Shown: positions 30,103 through 44,075 of the stretch, piece by piece
Layout of the letters: each line of letters starts with the position of its first letter
Numbering within the stretch: position 1 is the stretch's first letter
NCBI GenBank assembly: GCA_032173965.1
Contig: CM063290.1
Span: forward strand, 12,239,501-12,303,500
Direction of reading: 5' to 3'
Length of the DNA stretch: 64,000 bases
Origin: Sitta carolinensis
Taxonomy: Eukaryota; Chordata; Aves; Passeriformes; Sittidae
The notes under the pieces: model-generated
What the model saw: the letters and a program-made list of their open reading frames with translations, nothing else
Databases searched by the model: none
What the model was told of the DNA's origin: nothing
Program-made: the position numbers and the translations under genes

Positions 30103-33100
30103 CTCCCTCTGCAGAGAAGGCAGGGATGCTCCTCCTCTCAGCAGGTAATGTAAGGAGGATAATTCATTTATGAAGTAATTTAGTGTAATTCTTAGCTGTT
30201 AATACTGTGCTTTCTAATTTTTTAGGTTCTGTGTAATTGCTCCCCTGCTCTGACTCATGCTGTTCCAGGGAATAAGAGCTGTGCACCTTATTAGCACTGT
30301 CTGCAAGATGCATGAGCTCCTTAGCTGCTGTCTAGCCTGGCTGAGGGGATCCTCTCCCCTTCTTTCCACACCAGACCCTGACCTGCCCCTGCAGTGCAGC
30401 AAGGACAGCCTGATCTCTGTAACTTGCTCCAGCTCATGGCCCTGGGCTCCGGCAGCAGCACTGATTTCTCTGCAGTCACTCTATAGGGGAAGCAAAATGC
30501 TCCCTGGTATCTGTTTTATCTGTGTCCATCTTAAGCACTGGGGAAAGGTGTTATTGGAGCTCAGCAGGAGGGTAATTTTCTTCTTTTTTTACATGATTGA
30601 AATGAGAGTTATGTGTGCAAAGCCATAAACTGTGTCTGATGCCCATCTGCTCTTGTTCACCCATAGTACCTTTCAAATAGGTCATATCAGAGCCATGGGG
30701 GCCTGATTTGCACACAGGGAACTCCAGAGATCCTAAGCCTTTCCCCTCCCCAGTTTGCTGTCCATAAGGCCCATTGCATTGCTCCCGGAGGCTGGGCAGA
30801 CAAAGGCTGTGTGCGAGCAGCCTGGTTTCTGACCCAGACTCCAGCTCCATGACTGGGCTCCCAGCCTCAGCCCCCATTCCAAGAGTTCATTGAGTGGCCA
30901 CTGTCCAAGCCCTCCCCTAAGGACAGGGCACTTTGCCCAGTCACAGCTCTCATATCCTCACTGCAGGTGATGTATCCCATACTGTGGGGGCTGCGGGTGT
31001 GTTATCTACACAACAGCTCTCACCATCTGACCTCTGCAGTGTAATGACATTTCCAGAGGGTCCTGCATGGCACGTTTGGCTCACTTCTAGGGCTGCCTCA
31101 GTTTCCCTTCTATGTGCCTAAGCCAAGAGCTAGCTCCTCTCCATGGGAGTGCAGCACTGACCCCGCCACTCACGCATTCTCCCTCTGGCTCCTGGATTCC
31201 ATCACTCTGTCTGTGGGTCAGGGAACCATGGCCCGCAGCAGCCAGCATGTGCAGAGCCAGCAGGACATGCAGGGCTGTGTGGGGAGGCATCTGACAGCGA
31301 GGCCAATGCCACCCTGCATTGCCAGCCTCTGCCAGCCCTCTCCTTGGCAGGGCCTGGAGCAGGGGATGCTCTGCCTGGGGCTGCCATGTGTGGCAGCTGG
31401 AGAGGTTTTAGGTAGCTGTCCAGAGGGTCTGCTGGGCAACCAGGTTCCATGAGTTATTTATGAGCTGCGGGAGGGAAGTGATGATAAATAATACATTGGC
31501 ACTCTCACATTCTGCGTGCATGTGTCTACAGATAAATATTTCATTCTTGAGGAATACACATAGATGCCTGTTGATAAATAAAAATTGGAAAATGTTCTAT
31601 TGGATAGTTTTAAATATGACTCTCCCCTTGCATCTGAAGAACATGGTGTACCTGGTGTACAGCACAAAGATGCTAATTTCCCTCAGTAGAGGCTGCCTAA
31701 AATGTATCAGTGCAGCACACTGGGCACGGTGCCCAATGTAGCACACACATCCCAGAAACATAGGGCCCTGGCTTTTCCTTCCACACCATTATTTTAACAT
31801 TACTTTTATAACAACACTCTTCAAGCAGCTTTTCTAATTATACCTTGCACCAACTGGGCTCAGGACACAGCAGTCAGCCTTCTAAATATTAGCAGAGAGA
31901 CCCAGAAAGCAACACATTTCCTCTCGTAAGTGTCATTGGAATTTGCAGTGTGCTCAGGCATGGCTGGCGATGTCAAGCTTGTTACTGTTGTTTAATTAGG
32001 TAGGTGGCTTCCCTATTGGAAAAACACGAGATACTGAGTGGGATGTGAGAAAACCCATGGGTCCCACCAGCCCTGCCAGAAGCATGGAGCTGCCATGTGC
32101 TGCTTCCTACACCTCTTGGGGACCCAGGGCGCTCCTGGGCTTGAAGGCAGATGGAGGGAGATGCAGCTCTGACCCCAGGGAGAACCTGTCCTCAGTGCTT
32201 GCTGCTTGGAAAGCCCCAGAGCCCACAGCCCAGGGCCAGCATCCACATGCAGCTTTGGCCTCTGCCAGCCCAGCACCAAGGGCAGATGAAGGATTAGTTT
32301 TTCCCCTAAATATGGTTTCTAGAGCAGGTCACTCCTGGCTGTCTCTGAATGTGGGGCCGGGAGTGGATTTAGCAGGGTCATTGTTCAACTTGGCTTTCAC
32401 AGAGAAGGCCGTGGGCTGCAGATGCCAGGGCAGAAGCCTCTGGCACAGCCTGGGCAGGCAGCACATGCTGGCAAACAACAGAATGCTGATCACACTGTGT
32501 CTGGCTGGTTCACCAGGAGATGCCTATGCAGCATACTGACATATTTGGAATTTTTCCAGCGGCTGGATTTGGCTTCATTGACTTGTGATTTTTTATGAGT
32601 AACCCTGTTTTTTGCCCCATTATCACAGCTGGGTGCTGTGCCATGCTGGCTCTGGTCCCAGCAGCATGCAGGAAGCTCCCAGCATCCACTATACCATGCT
32701 TTGTGCCACCACCCAGGACAACAAGGAGGGATTTCCCACCTGGAAATCCCAGGGACTGGGCCAGGCTGCAGCAGTAGAGCTTGGCAGGGAGGCTTTGATC
32801 ATGGGCCAGGGCTTGTCCTCATCAACGGTCCCAAGCAGGGATGCAATACATCAAAGGGCAAGGAGGAATAGCTCCTGCTGAGCACAGCAAGTCTCCGTGC
32901 CACAAAAGACTGCCTGCAGGCCCCTGGGAAAGGCAAGGCACAGGGAGCCACTGCTCCCGGGAGGGGAGGCTTTGAGGAGCTGCAAGGCAGATCCAGGCCC
33001 AAGGAGAAAAAAATAGGGAAGATGGTCCAAGGAAGGAAACAGAACAAGGAGGCAGTGGTGGGAAAGCCAGTCAGGAGGCTGGCAGTGTGCCTCCAAGGTA

Positions 33101-35039
33101 TGTCTCATGCTTTCTGGAGCCATGAGATACCAAGTCACCGGGGTTTGTCTTTAGCAGCCGTTCTCTTCCTCATCCTCTGCTAGGCTCCATCACTAACAAA
33201 GATGTCCATCCAGTTGGCAATGAAATTGTAGCCACATTGCTTTCTCAGCATTCCCTGATGGGAATTTTATCCTGAGCTCCCTCAGGAAACTGCTCTGCCA
33301 GCTAGAGGAGTTAGAACACATGAAACTCCAAAGGGAGCAGGGAAGCCCTGCAGGGTGCAGGACTATTCTAAGAGATGATGCAACTCAGGTTTTGGAAACT
33401 GGACTGCCATGGGGACACACCTGGCAGTGTACTGGGGGATGTACAAAGCACCCTGAACCTGCTAAGAACCTGTGGATGTGGTGGTGCAGGATTGCACCTT
33501 GCAAAACATGACTCGGCAGGCAGTGGGGAGAAGTGCTTTGATGTTGTGTCAGCCAGCTGGAATTACAGCCCCATCTGCTCTTCTTTGAGGGAGATCTGCA
33601 TCCCTGGGAGGAGGCTTTCAGACAGGAGGGCACCACGTTGGCACTAACAGGGGCTACACTGTCTGTTCACTCTGATCATGGACTGCCATCCCTTCTCATG
33701 CTGTACCTTTATCCCCTGGCACCTTCTCCCACTTGCCATGTGGCATCATTGCCAACTCCCAGGAGAGGTTCATTATGTCCATCCTCCTTTTTGGCAAAGA
33801 TTTTTCATGTGGTAGCACCTCTTGCTTTTCCCCACCTGGTACTTGCATGAAGCATGCAGAGAGTTCATTCTGTTAAGCCTAGAAAGTCTGAAGCCACAGT
33901 ACCCGTAAATAGAGGAGGAAGTGTGGGAATTTTATTTCTAGCCTGATCTAATCCCTATGCCAAAGGTTCCTCCTTCTTCCAGCTCCATTAGGAAATTCCC
34001 ATGCTGAGTAATATGGCAAGAAATAGACTCAGAAGAAAGATACATTGCACCCAAGCCTCATCTCATCCTACTTTAATATTGGTTTATCACACTGAATAAA
34101 CTGGTGTAATTGTGCAGAAAATTACTCCATCCACATTACCCATGACACATGAGGGTTTTTCTGCTCTGCGCAACTTGCTGTCACCAGTGACCAGACCCAC
34201 CTCTGGCAGCAATTTCCTGGGAGCAGGCAGTGTAAGGGTGCCATGGGGGCAGGGGCTTCACCCCTGGGAGAGCAGGGCAGGGCCTCACAGTGGGACAGAG
34301 AAGGGCATGGGGGGCAGTCCCATTGCTGGGCTGCTCCAAGGCTGAGGTCAAGGTTGAAGTCTACCTGCAGCTCTGGACCAGAGGAGCCCATGGTCAGGCA
34401 GGCCATGTTGGTGCTCTCCTCTTTACTGCTGGCTTGGGGAGTGAGGGCTTTGCAGTGGTGGGGCAGGGGCAAAACCCCCATCTCCCCAGGAATATGTGCC
34501 TCCTCTGACTGGTGTCTGCAGGCAGGACAGACTCTGACCAGTCCCCAAACCTGGGGCTTTGTTGCCCACAGGACACTGACCCTACATCCTGTTCCTGCTG
34601 GTCCTGGCAGGGGAGTGCTGGGATGGCAGGGGCAGGCACAAGCAGGTCACAAGGACAAGTGACTGAAATGTCCTACATAACAGCATGTCGGAGAAAAGCC
34701 TCCACCCCAAGGACTCTTGTACTGCCTGTGACAACCAGAAAGGGAATAAAAATAGTGCCTATTGTTGTGTGCAGAGAGCAGGCTGCAGTGGGGTTGTGTA
34801 ATGGTACCAGCCAGCACGGGCTGCCTCTCCCAGAGACAGCAGGGCTATGTAGGTCAGCTGGGCACAGCTCGAAATGGGGCTAGGTGGCAATGGTCCCTGG
34901 TAGACAGGAGGGATGACACAGCCAGTGTCCTAATGCCCAGCTGGACCCCAGGAAGCTCCAGTCTGGGGCTGCTGCCAGCAGCTGGCACAATTCTCTGCTG
35001 GGTGCCCCCAGCCTGCCCTTCCTTGGAGCAGACCAGGCC
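30103..35039. other. Intergenic with AT-rich putative regulatory tracts
   Basis: No coding exon recognised. AT-rich, complex tracts at 30140-30320 (ATAATTCATTTATGAAG, GTAATTTAGTG) and 31450-31690 (TTATTTATGAG, AGATAAATATTTC) resemble conserved noncoding elements. No repeat family is visible. Confidence 0.45.
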
Positions 35040-35165
35040 CTGCACTCTCCTCTGGCCCTAACCAGCATGACAGCTCTCCTCTGGATGCTATCCACTTCCC
35101 CTGCCTCCTCCTGAGCCAAAGATTCCAAAGCCAGCCAGGAGCAGTCTCACCACAGTGGAGGAGAC
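35040..35165 (-). mobile_element. Probable old CR1 fragment
   Basis: Segments resembling the reverse complement of the CR1 3' coding end appear in order: CTCTCCTCTGGATGCTATCC, then GGAGCAGTCTCACCACAGTG and GAGGAGA. Divergence is high and the ends are unclear. Confidence 0.4.
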
Positions 35166-38100
35166 ACTCCCCACTGTGTCCTGCTCCACACAAGGGATGT
35201 ATTTCCACCTAATCCTGGTCTGCAAAACTGAGATTAAGGGGAAGAGCTTCCCAGCAGCCAGCATGGCATCAGCAGGAGCCAGGCCAGCTGGACTTGCAGC
35301 TGTGCCAGGGCAGCCATGCCCCTGTCCTGTGCATTGTCAGATTTTGCAGCTGGTGAGCTGCTGTGCTTTGCCGACTGACTCACAAATTGCTTTCCAATAT
35401 CTGTCAAGTGTTTTAGCAAAGCAAAATTTTGCTTTTTTATGGATTAAACACAGGTCTGTTGACACCAGCAGGAGCTGGTCTCTGGCCAGAGGTGTGGTTG
35501 CAGGGTAAGTGGGTCAGGGAAGCAGCCTTCACAGACACCAGCCAGAGTTCAGAGCTGCCTGCCCGCTAGAGATCATGCCCGGCACTCTGCCGGCACTCAG
35601 AAATCACTTGCAGACATGGCTCAGAACAGGTAAGTGCCAACTGCTAAGGTATTAGTGGGTTTTGATATACCACTATGTCTTAAGCTGATCAGAAACCGCT
35701 GTCAGTGGGCTGGGGTGGGAGTCAGACAGGAGCCAGGAAAGGGTGCAAAGCAGGTCGGTGTGACCGTCCCATCCACTGAGCACCAGCCTGACCTGCACTA
35801 GGGACTCAGGAGGGGGGACACACACATCTGCAAGATAAGGGCAAGTGGTTCTTCCCCAGTCCCTACAAACAGACACCCCTTCTGAGCCCTCTGCTCTCCT
35901 TAGTGGCAGCAGAAAGCAAAGGGCACAGGTGATAAAGGCAGAGACACCAGACATTCAGCCCAGCAGTAACCCCCTGCCCATTGCTTCATAACAGCCCTGG
36001 GTACGACTTTTCTTATGAAATGCCAGAGCAAGATGTTCTCATCTTACTGTAAATCTTCACTGTACTCACCAGCACTTGAAGTTTGTCCCTACTAAATCCC
36101 TGTGTGGATCTCACCCTCCATCTGGGGAGCATGCAAATACCTTTAGAGTTGATAAGTTCTTTCTATGTCAACTTCCAGGTTTATTTATACAGCAAAATAT
36201 CGCTTCATTATAATGCAAATGGAGGAATCCCTGGGAAGCAATCAAAGCAAGCAGGGAGGTTTGTTTGCACTGTTTCATGTCAGACAAGCTGTGATGAAAA
36301 GATCAGCTGGCAGAAGCCTACAAATGCCACCTACAAGTGCCATCATGCTTTTGCCATGCTCATGCAGAAAAAGGGCTGGAGCAAAATGGGGCTCCTCTGC
36401 CTGCTGGCTCTGGTAGATAACCTTCCCTCCCCCCATGGCTCCTGGCCATTGCCTGATCTGCCAGTGCCACCAGAACAGATTCCCATTAGGTGCACCTCTT
36501 CCCACTGCAGACACCAGTGTACTGTCTGGCCAGCTCGGCAGCTGCTGGGCTCTGTTCACCCCTGCACCCAGCAGCCACCCTGCCCATTGCCCAACACATA
36601 ACCCTGCTCACAGCCCCAGGCTCAGTCCTGTCTTCTCATCCTGCTCCTGGGTCTCTATGGCCTCTAAAAAAGCAAAGCCCTCTGAGCAGATCACTGGTGC
36701 CCAGGATGGCAAGGGGCTGAGGGTTGTTGGTGCCCTGCCTGTGCATGCAGCAGGGCAGCAAGAAGAAGGACAGCAGGTGCAGCACTGTGAGTGAAAGACC
36801 TGGCATAGGAGGACATGGTGCATGCCAAGCAGTTCCCACAAACAGCAGAACCTGTCCCCAGGGAAAGAGATGGGGACCATGGACACCACTGCCCATAGTG
36901 GGAGCGCCCAGCTCCCCTCTGGGACAACATCCCCTTCCCAAAGGCACTGCAGCCACAGGGACATCCTGCAGGGCTGGGGGTGGCAGCTGGTGTTGGTATA
37001 GCATGTTGGCCAGTAAAGCAGGTAGCTGGTTCCAGTGGGGAAAGCAGGATGCTGTCCTGGGCAGGGAGGCAGGGCTGTGCCTGTAGAACCAGGCCAGGCA
37101 CTCACTGAGGAAATAGGAACTTTGCCCACCCTCTTTATGAGCAGAGAGATGGGGCAGGATGCACGAGAGTCTGCCAGAGGTTTGCCAGCTGCAGGCCTTT
37201 CGTGCTGAAGAGGGCTGGATATTTCCAGCTCAAGAGGAAAGCCTCTGGCACAGCTTAGTCCAGCTGAAGCAACTGTGCTTAGATAGAATCACTAGGTGCA
37301 AATGGCTCATAATGAGGGAGTTTAGTTGGAAGAATATTTCCAGATCAATTGTAGATTTTCTTGATAACACCGGCAGCCTAAATGGGTTTGCACTATCTTT
37401 TATATGGGGAGTGGAGGGCTCAGTGCCTAGTGACAGTGCTCCTGGCTCAGCTCTCAGGGGGTGCCCAGACAAAATGGGCTAATTTTCCCCAGGATCTGAC
37501 TGTCCCTGCTAGGGTGCCCACATAGGAAAGACTCCTGCCTGGGCAGCACCAAATATTTAGCTGAAAAGAGTCTTGGTACACGTGTTCCCCTTCCCTAAAG
37601 GGGGGGCACTCTCTGCAAATCCCTGGCACGAGTTTAACCTACTCCAAGTGCCTCCCCATAGGACGATGCGGGCATTGCAGAAATAATCAGCCTATTTTTA
37701 AAGGTTAGAAATGCTCCTAGGTAATCCCTCCCTGAGTTTCTTTCCCCTCAGCTTTTTCTCACCCTCTGCCTCTCCCCTGAGATAGCAATCAATGATACCG
37801 CAGGTTTAATTAATGTTTTTGACTTCCAGCACAGGGATGTGATTTCTCCTCTCTGCTTTTGCCAGGAGTGGTCTTATCCTGCCAAACAGGCAGGTAATCT
37901 GGGCAGGCAAGACTGGCTTCATACCTGCAGCTCTAAGAAGGTTGAGCCTTTGGGATTTGTGGTGGTGCTGGCAAGGCAGCAGAGCCCCAGTGCTTGCACC
38001 AGGCTGTTGCTAGAAAAGCTGTGAGCTGAGGCAGAGTAATGCCGGGATCTACACAGGGAGGGGAGGAAGAGGAGGTACTCCCTACCACAAGGGCAGCCAG

Positions 38101-41100
38101 GCTGGATTTCTGCCCAAAAGTTTGCCCTGCTGCAGGGAGGACAGCAGCCAGGATGCTGGCATGGTCAAGGGACACAGGACCCAGTGCATTTAACTAAATA
38201 ATCCTTGCTTTAAAGAAAGAGCAGCATCAGCACTGGTCTTACAAACCTCAAGCCCTGGCAGTGACTTCTCCCCACAGCAAAGAGGGACAAGCTGTTACAA
38301 CAGGACCCCAGCCCATCATTTCTGCAGCCCCTCAGCCCCCCACTGCCAGTCTCAGCCGTGATGCAGCACTGGCGTCAGCACGGGACACCCAAGAGTGCTG
38401 AGAACAGCTGGCACATTGCTGCTGTCCAGGACTGTTGTGGGGCCCTCCTACTTTTGTCTGAGATACTCAGACTACATAAAATTAGATTTAGCCTTAGTGC
38501 TAGAAAAGAAGTGCTAATACCATTCAGCTGAGGGCTAAAGATGAGGCCACCTCTATTAATAGCCCTGTCATTTTCACCCTCTGGAGTGGGATTTCAAGCC
38601 AGCCTGCTCCAGCACAGTTGAAGAGTCTCTGTTGCTCAAGAACCACCTTTAGCTGTGACTCCATTTCATGCAAGGTGGCAAGAACACTCCATGCAGGTGC
38701 TTACTTCTCATTACAGGGATGCTTTTTCTCCTGGGGTGTTTAGTCAGTGCTGACCAGCAGATATATGCCATTAGAGCTAAGGCAGTCTCTGCTGGTCAGC
38801 GTGGTCTGGAAGATGGTCAGGCAGCCCTGGGAGCAAGGGAGCAGTGAGGGCAGGAGGAATGGGGAGCTCAGGGCACAGGTTGGACCAGGAGTAACAGAGG
38901 CTTCGGGTCCCCAGGAACATCAGTGTCAATCTGGGAAGGCAATCAGTGCCAGCCACAGCAGGGAAAGGGAAGAAGGCCTGGGCAGTTCACAGTGTCATGG
39001 GTCTCCCGTTCTCATGCAAGGCGTGGTGCAAATGGGGAAGGGAAAGCTCAGACCTGCTCCCCTCCCAGTGGCACCCGCCCTGTCTCAGGTGGAGCAGGGA
39101 GACATGGGATAAGAGGAGGTGATGAGCCTGTTTTTCCTGGTCCTGCCTGCATTCTCGTGTTATTGTACTTCTGAGAGCCCCCGAAAAAAAACTCCTATGG
39201 TCCATGTGAGGGTTAAGTCTATTAACCAGCTATTAAACTAAAGTTTTGAGTTAAAAGCTTCCCAGAAATGTGCTGACTGCATGCAAAGCAGGAGTTACCC
39301 AGTTCATATTTGGCTGAGCAGGAATACCTGTGGGCAAAACATACCCCTTGCAGTGAAACAAAAAAGCCACAGGTGGATAACATACCCTGAGAGCAGAGCT
39401 TTGCCTCTTCCCAGGCATAAGTCACCCATGAGTGGGCTGTGATGTTCTCTGCTGTGCCTGTTATCTGCTGTGTGGAGCTCCCTGCAAACACTCATAGCTC
39501 TACAGGCAGCTTGAGTGCAGATGAACAGGCTGCACCCTGACTTGCTTGTTTTACTGTCAACATCCCCAGGGTGTCTGGGCTACCACGGCCTCCTGGAGCA
39601 GGGCACCAGCTATCCACCAGGCTGCCTCCGTGCTGAGCCAAGGACTATTTTGCTTGTCCTGCCTCAAAGCATGTCCCATGACAAACACCTTATGGCTCCA
39701 CAACAGCTACACCTCTTCCCTGCAGACCCTCCACTGCTGCAATGCCCACAAAACCCCCATTAGAGAGCCCTCAGCTGCTTCCTGCCCTCCTGACCCACTG
39801 GGTGGGGGCTGCTGGTTCCCCAGGCAGTCTGTGCATGGTGAGCGAGTGGCAGGCACCTGCTGCAGCCCTGCTAGGGACAGAGACTCCCACAGTGCCTGCT
39901 CCTGCTGCTTCTGGGGCCCCAAAATGAGACATGTCAGCAGCCATGCCTGGAAGGGGAGGAGATGACCAGGCAGGCACCCACGGTTGCACAGCCCCTAGTT
40001 CCTTAGGAAACCAGCACAACGGCAGCCCTACTTCTGCCTGAACAGGTGAAAGCAGGGGTGGGGCTTGCGGGAGGAGACAAAGAGCAGTGCTAGAGGCAGT
40101 CACTTGGTCCCACAAGGAGAGGACAGTCCTGCTGTGGCAGTAAAGCCATGCTCTGCAGGCTTGCAGGGGCCAGGCTTGGCCGCTATGGATGCATCTGGGG
40201 ATTGGCTGACCCACACTGCAATCCCGACCTGCAAGGAAGGGCCTGGCTGCTCTTCCCAAAAGCAGCCAGAGCCATAAATGTTGGATTGTGCCAACAGCTC
40301 TGCTGCTCATTTACCCATCCCTAGTGCTGCTGGTGGCTGCACTGGAAGCACTGAACACAGCGTGTGCTGTCCACCAGCCAGCTTCACATTTCTGATGGCA
40401 GGTTTCTCCATGTCACATGTGCCTGGGTGGCTGGGAACCATCAGCCTGACTGGGGGACTGCAGGTGGGGCTGCAGGGTGGCCAGAAGAATTTGTTAATTG
40501 CTTGCTGTCAAATGCTGTAATTTCTGTGAAACTTGAGACAGAGATCTGCTCTGCCTCACCAACCTCACTGTTGCTCGAGAGGCTGCTTGAACAGTGAGCC
40601 CAGCCCCTTTTCCTGTTGCCCACTGAACTATTTGCCCGGCAGCAGGGATGCTGACTGGCAGGGGCACGGCCAGAGCTGTTGAGAGCAGACAGAGTCAGGG
40701 ATGCTGGAGGCTGTGCAGTCTCCAGGCTCAGTCCCTGGATGCATCAGGCCAATGCAAACCTTCAGGAGCATCCTTGGCCCTTGCTCCTGGTGGTCTGCAC
40801 TCTTCCTAGAGATCTTCATGTACCCCAAAGGCAAGCTGATGGGCAGCACCATCCACCCTCTTGCTCTCCAGCCAGCACAGAGTGGCTCTGGCTTGCTCCA
40901 GCCTCCCCATTCAGTCTGGCAGGGGGGCAGCAGAGCTGTGCCACCGAGCACAAATCCCATTAAACGCTCCACAGCGCTGAGCTGTAGCTCCAAGCTCTGA
41001 GCCTCCCAAAGGACATAAGGCTGCTTAGGACACCCTAAGCTCTTCATGCAGATGAGTACTTCAGGCCATCAAAGAGGTCTTAAAAGCTTAAGGCAGGTAA

Positions 41101-42169
41101 ATGTTTAAACTGCTGTAAGCCCTCAGTGTCACAGCCGGGCCAGAGGGAAGTCCCCAGCTAAAAGCCTTCTCTGCATAGTCACCCTCTGCCACAGCACAGC
41201 AGCACTCAAGGGCCACCAGCCCTCACTTCCTCAGCTGCTTTGCTCCCCAAAGTCTGTCCTTCTGTCCCTGTCATCCTCCTCCAACCACATCCTTGCAGCA
41301 AAGGCTCAGGCTGCCATGTCTCTCCCACCATATTTATTTTCTGTCTAGACAATGGTAGTTTTCATACGCTGCCATCCAAATCCCAGCTGTGCATTCTACT
41401 ACCTCTCATCAGGAGATAATTGAAATGAGTGCTTTTTCGTGGGCAGTTACACACTTAATTCAAGCTCTACCCCTGAAAAGCCTGAATGAAATTGCCTGGA
41501 GTATAGCTGGTGCCCCAGAGTGTTTTCATAACTAAATCTGGAGGTTTCAGTGGGATCTTTAATACACACTAACTAGGAGTCTGCCACAAACTTGTCCTTT
41601 TGCAAAGACATAGCAGAATATCTTCTATCAACAACAGCAGATCAATGCACAGAGATTTTCCTCAAGTGGTTTCTTGCTGTAACTACTGACTTGTTCCTCC
41701 TGGTTGCAAAGAACTGTATTTGCACTAACGGGATACCACAAATTACTTCACTTGCTTCCAAGATGCTGAAGCTGCCCTTAAGCTTAATACTGCAAGTTAT
41801 TGCAGGTATCTGTGCCTCTTTCCTCCAAGGTGCCATGAGAAAAGCCTTGTTGCTCGTCTCCCTGCCAGGTCTTGTGCTCTTACATGTTTATTGTCAGTGT
41901 GGGAACAAACTCAGCTTTTCGGTTTGAGCTGTGCATTTGCCCTGGAGAGGACCCTGGATGTGGAATGATCCCCAGCTGAGCTTCCATTCTGCACCTGCAG
42001 CCATTTCCCTCCCCAGGCTCTGTTAATGCAGGAAGTGCCACCAATGTAGCATTTCCAAATGTACTCCCGCAGAGCAGGAACACCATGCCCCTTCTCAGAG
42101 CTGTCTGCCTTGGAGCAGGACTTACTTTCAAACTACCTCTTCATTTTTAGGAATATTTATTATGCCTTG
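35166..42169. other. Intergenic, nothing recognised as a gene
   Basis: Seven kilobases with only short frames on both strands. AT-richer complex tracts at about 36150-36310 and 37260-37420 could be regulatory. No CpG island, repeat family or RNA gene is visible. Confidence 0.5.
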
Positions 42170-42228
42170 TTAATCACTGGGCTTGATGGTCCTAGAGGTC
42201 TTTTCCAACCTAAATTATTTTATTCCTA
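42170..42228 (+). mobile_element. CR1 LINE, extreme 3' end fragment
   Basis: GGGCTTGATGGTCCTAGAGG, then TCTTTTCCAACCTAAATTAT, then TTTATTCC matches the last 55-60 bases of CR1 before its terminal ATTCTATGA-type repeat. Plus orientation, heavily 5'-truncated. Confidence 0.8.
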
Positions 42229-42929
42229 CATCATCAACCTTCAGTTTGCTGTTTAACTGTGCTGGGATACCACCTGCAGTACACAGGCACTACAAAATCA
42301 AAGCAAACCAATGTTTTATTTTTGCACAAGAAACATCACATCCAGCCAAAAGGTCTGACACCTGCACACATCCTTTTCAGCATCTTCCCCAGCCCAAGGC
42401 ACTTTCCCACCTTGTCATCCCATCTAGTGCACAGCACTGCTGCTCCTCCTGTGGCCAGTCTGGTCCCAGTCTAAAATGACCCCATACAGGACATCTTGTG
42501 ACCTTCCCAGCTTTTGCAAGGAGATGACACAAGGACCAGTTGTGAGCAGTGCTACCAATAAGCACCATTCCCTCTGAAGTTCAGCCAGGAAAGCTCCCAG
42601 CAGTGGCATCCCCAGTGCTGTGCAAAGGAGGGAGGGAAGGAGGGATGGACAGCATGTGATGGATCACCACTTTTAGCCCTGTGACAGGCATGGGAATCTA
42701 CTGTTGGGTCTTTCATAGGATTTATCTCAATGCAGAACCATAAAAAAAGTGGAAAATGCAGCCAAGCACTTTGATGTGGATCAACACAGAGAGTTCCCAG
42801 TATCCAGGCAGTCACCTCAGACTCCCCAGGTCACCAGAGGAGGTTTTCTTCTCCAAGATAAGGGCAGAGACCTCTGAGAAAACCCTGCTCCAGCCCCAGG
42901 AACCTGGCATGCGTGAAAATATATTTGGA

Positions 42930-42943
42930 GGGGGGGGGGGGGG
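42930..42943 (+). repeat. G14 homopolymer
   Basis: Fourteen consecutive G, a replication-slippage-prone and hard-to-sequence site. Confidence 0.95.
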
Positions 42944-43612
42944 AGAATTTCCATATGAAAGAAGGAATTGACTTGAGAAGAAATAGGGAGACTGCAGCAT
43001 GACACTAACATGAAAAGCACATTCATGAATATGGACTGGGTAGGAGAGGCCAGAAACACTCATTTCCACATTTGCAAATGCAGATTTATTTTGCATGCTG
43101 GACAAATGCTAAAGGGGCTCCAGGTCCTTCCAGGAAACCTGTAGCTGCATGCTTGGGATGCTCCTGTGCTGCTGCACCAAGCTCAGACCCTGTGGATGGG
43201 GACAAACCTGCAGGTCTCATCCTAAAAGGCATTGCTTGTCACAAATCCCAATGTTGGGATAGGAATGAGGGATCTTCAACACACTGGTCACAACACCACC
43301 TATTCCTCCTCTTCCCCAGTGTAAAACTCTGCTCCCTAACTCACAGTCCCAGTCTGGGAGACCCCAGACCCCCAGCATAGCAAATACAGGGGTATACAGT
43401 TCATTAAGGCTGAAGTTCCCTTTCTGTTGAAGGATTCTCACATGTATTTCACAGTTTCTTCAAAAAAATAAAAAATCCGAGCCTAGTCCAGCAGATTGAA
43501 TCTTTTACCATGGTGTTAATTTTCATACCTAAAAATGCAATTTATTAAGATGCTATAACCATGCCATTACCTCATGAGACAGGAAAACAGTGAGAGAACT
43601 TATTTAAAAAAT

Positions 43613-43636
43613 AAAAAAAAAAAAAAAAAAAAAAAA
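43613..43636 (+). repeat. A24 homopolymer
   Basis: Twenty-four A after TTTAAAAAATA. No target-site duplication or recognisable retrocopy lies immediately upstream. Confidence 0.95.
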
Positions 43637-44038
43637 GTCGGGCTTACTCAGCTCTTAATGTAGCCCAAGTGATCACTCAGGCATCCTTGGAATGAGAATT
43701 TTGAATTAAGGATGGTGATAGCCTTAAATAACAACCTCCATACTGTCTACAAGGCTTTTATTCTATTAACTCCAGCATCTCAAGCAGGATGATAAATTCA
43801 CTCACTAATGGTCAAATACTACTTTTTCTTATAGCTTGTATTTTATTTCTTTTTTGCAGATACCATCTTTGCAATCCAGCCTGTGCCAGTGCTGACAGCA
43901 CTAGCAAGAAGCCTTTCTATTTTTCTTTTCAGTTTCTATTCAACTGACTTTTAATGACTGAGCAGCTTTGCTGCTGGGAAGTTTTGGTCTCTGGGATGAA
44001 AATAAATGGGACATGCCTTTATTTCTTACTACTCTGTG

Positions 44039-44039
<1 letters not shown>

Positions 44040-44075
<36 letters not shown>
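44040..44075 (+). repeat. T36 homopolymer
   Basis: Thirty-six T followed by CACAG. Together with the A24 run about 400 bases to the left it could pair as a long A/T inverted repeat. No element that it could be the tail of is recognised on the minus strand. Confidence 0.95.

Noticed and set aside
29835..30173. Frame with a repeated IHPSIHPS peptide
   Set aside because: Direct translation of the (CATC)n microsatellite.
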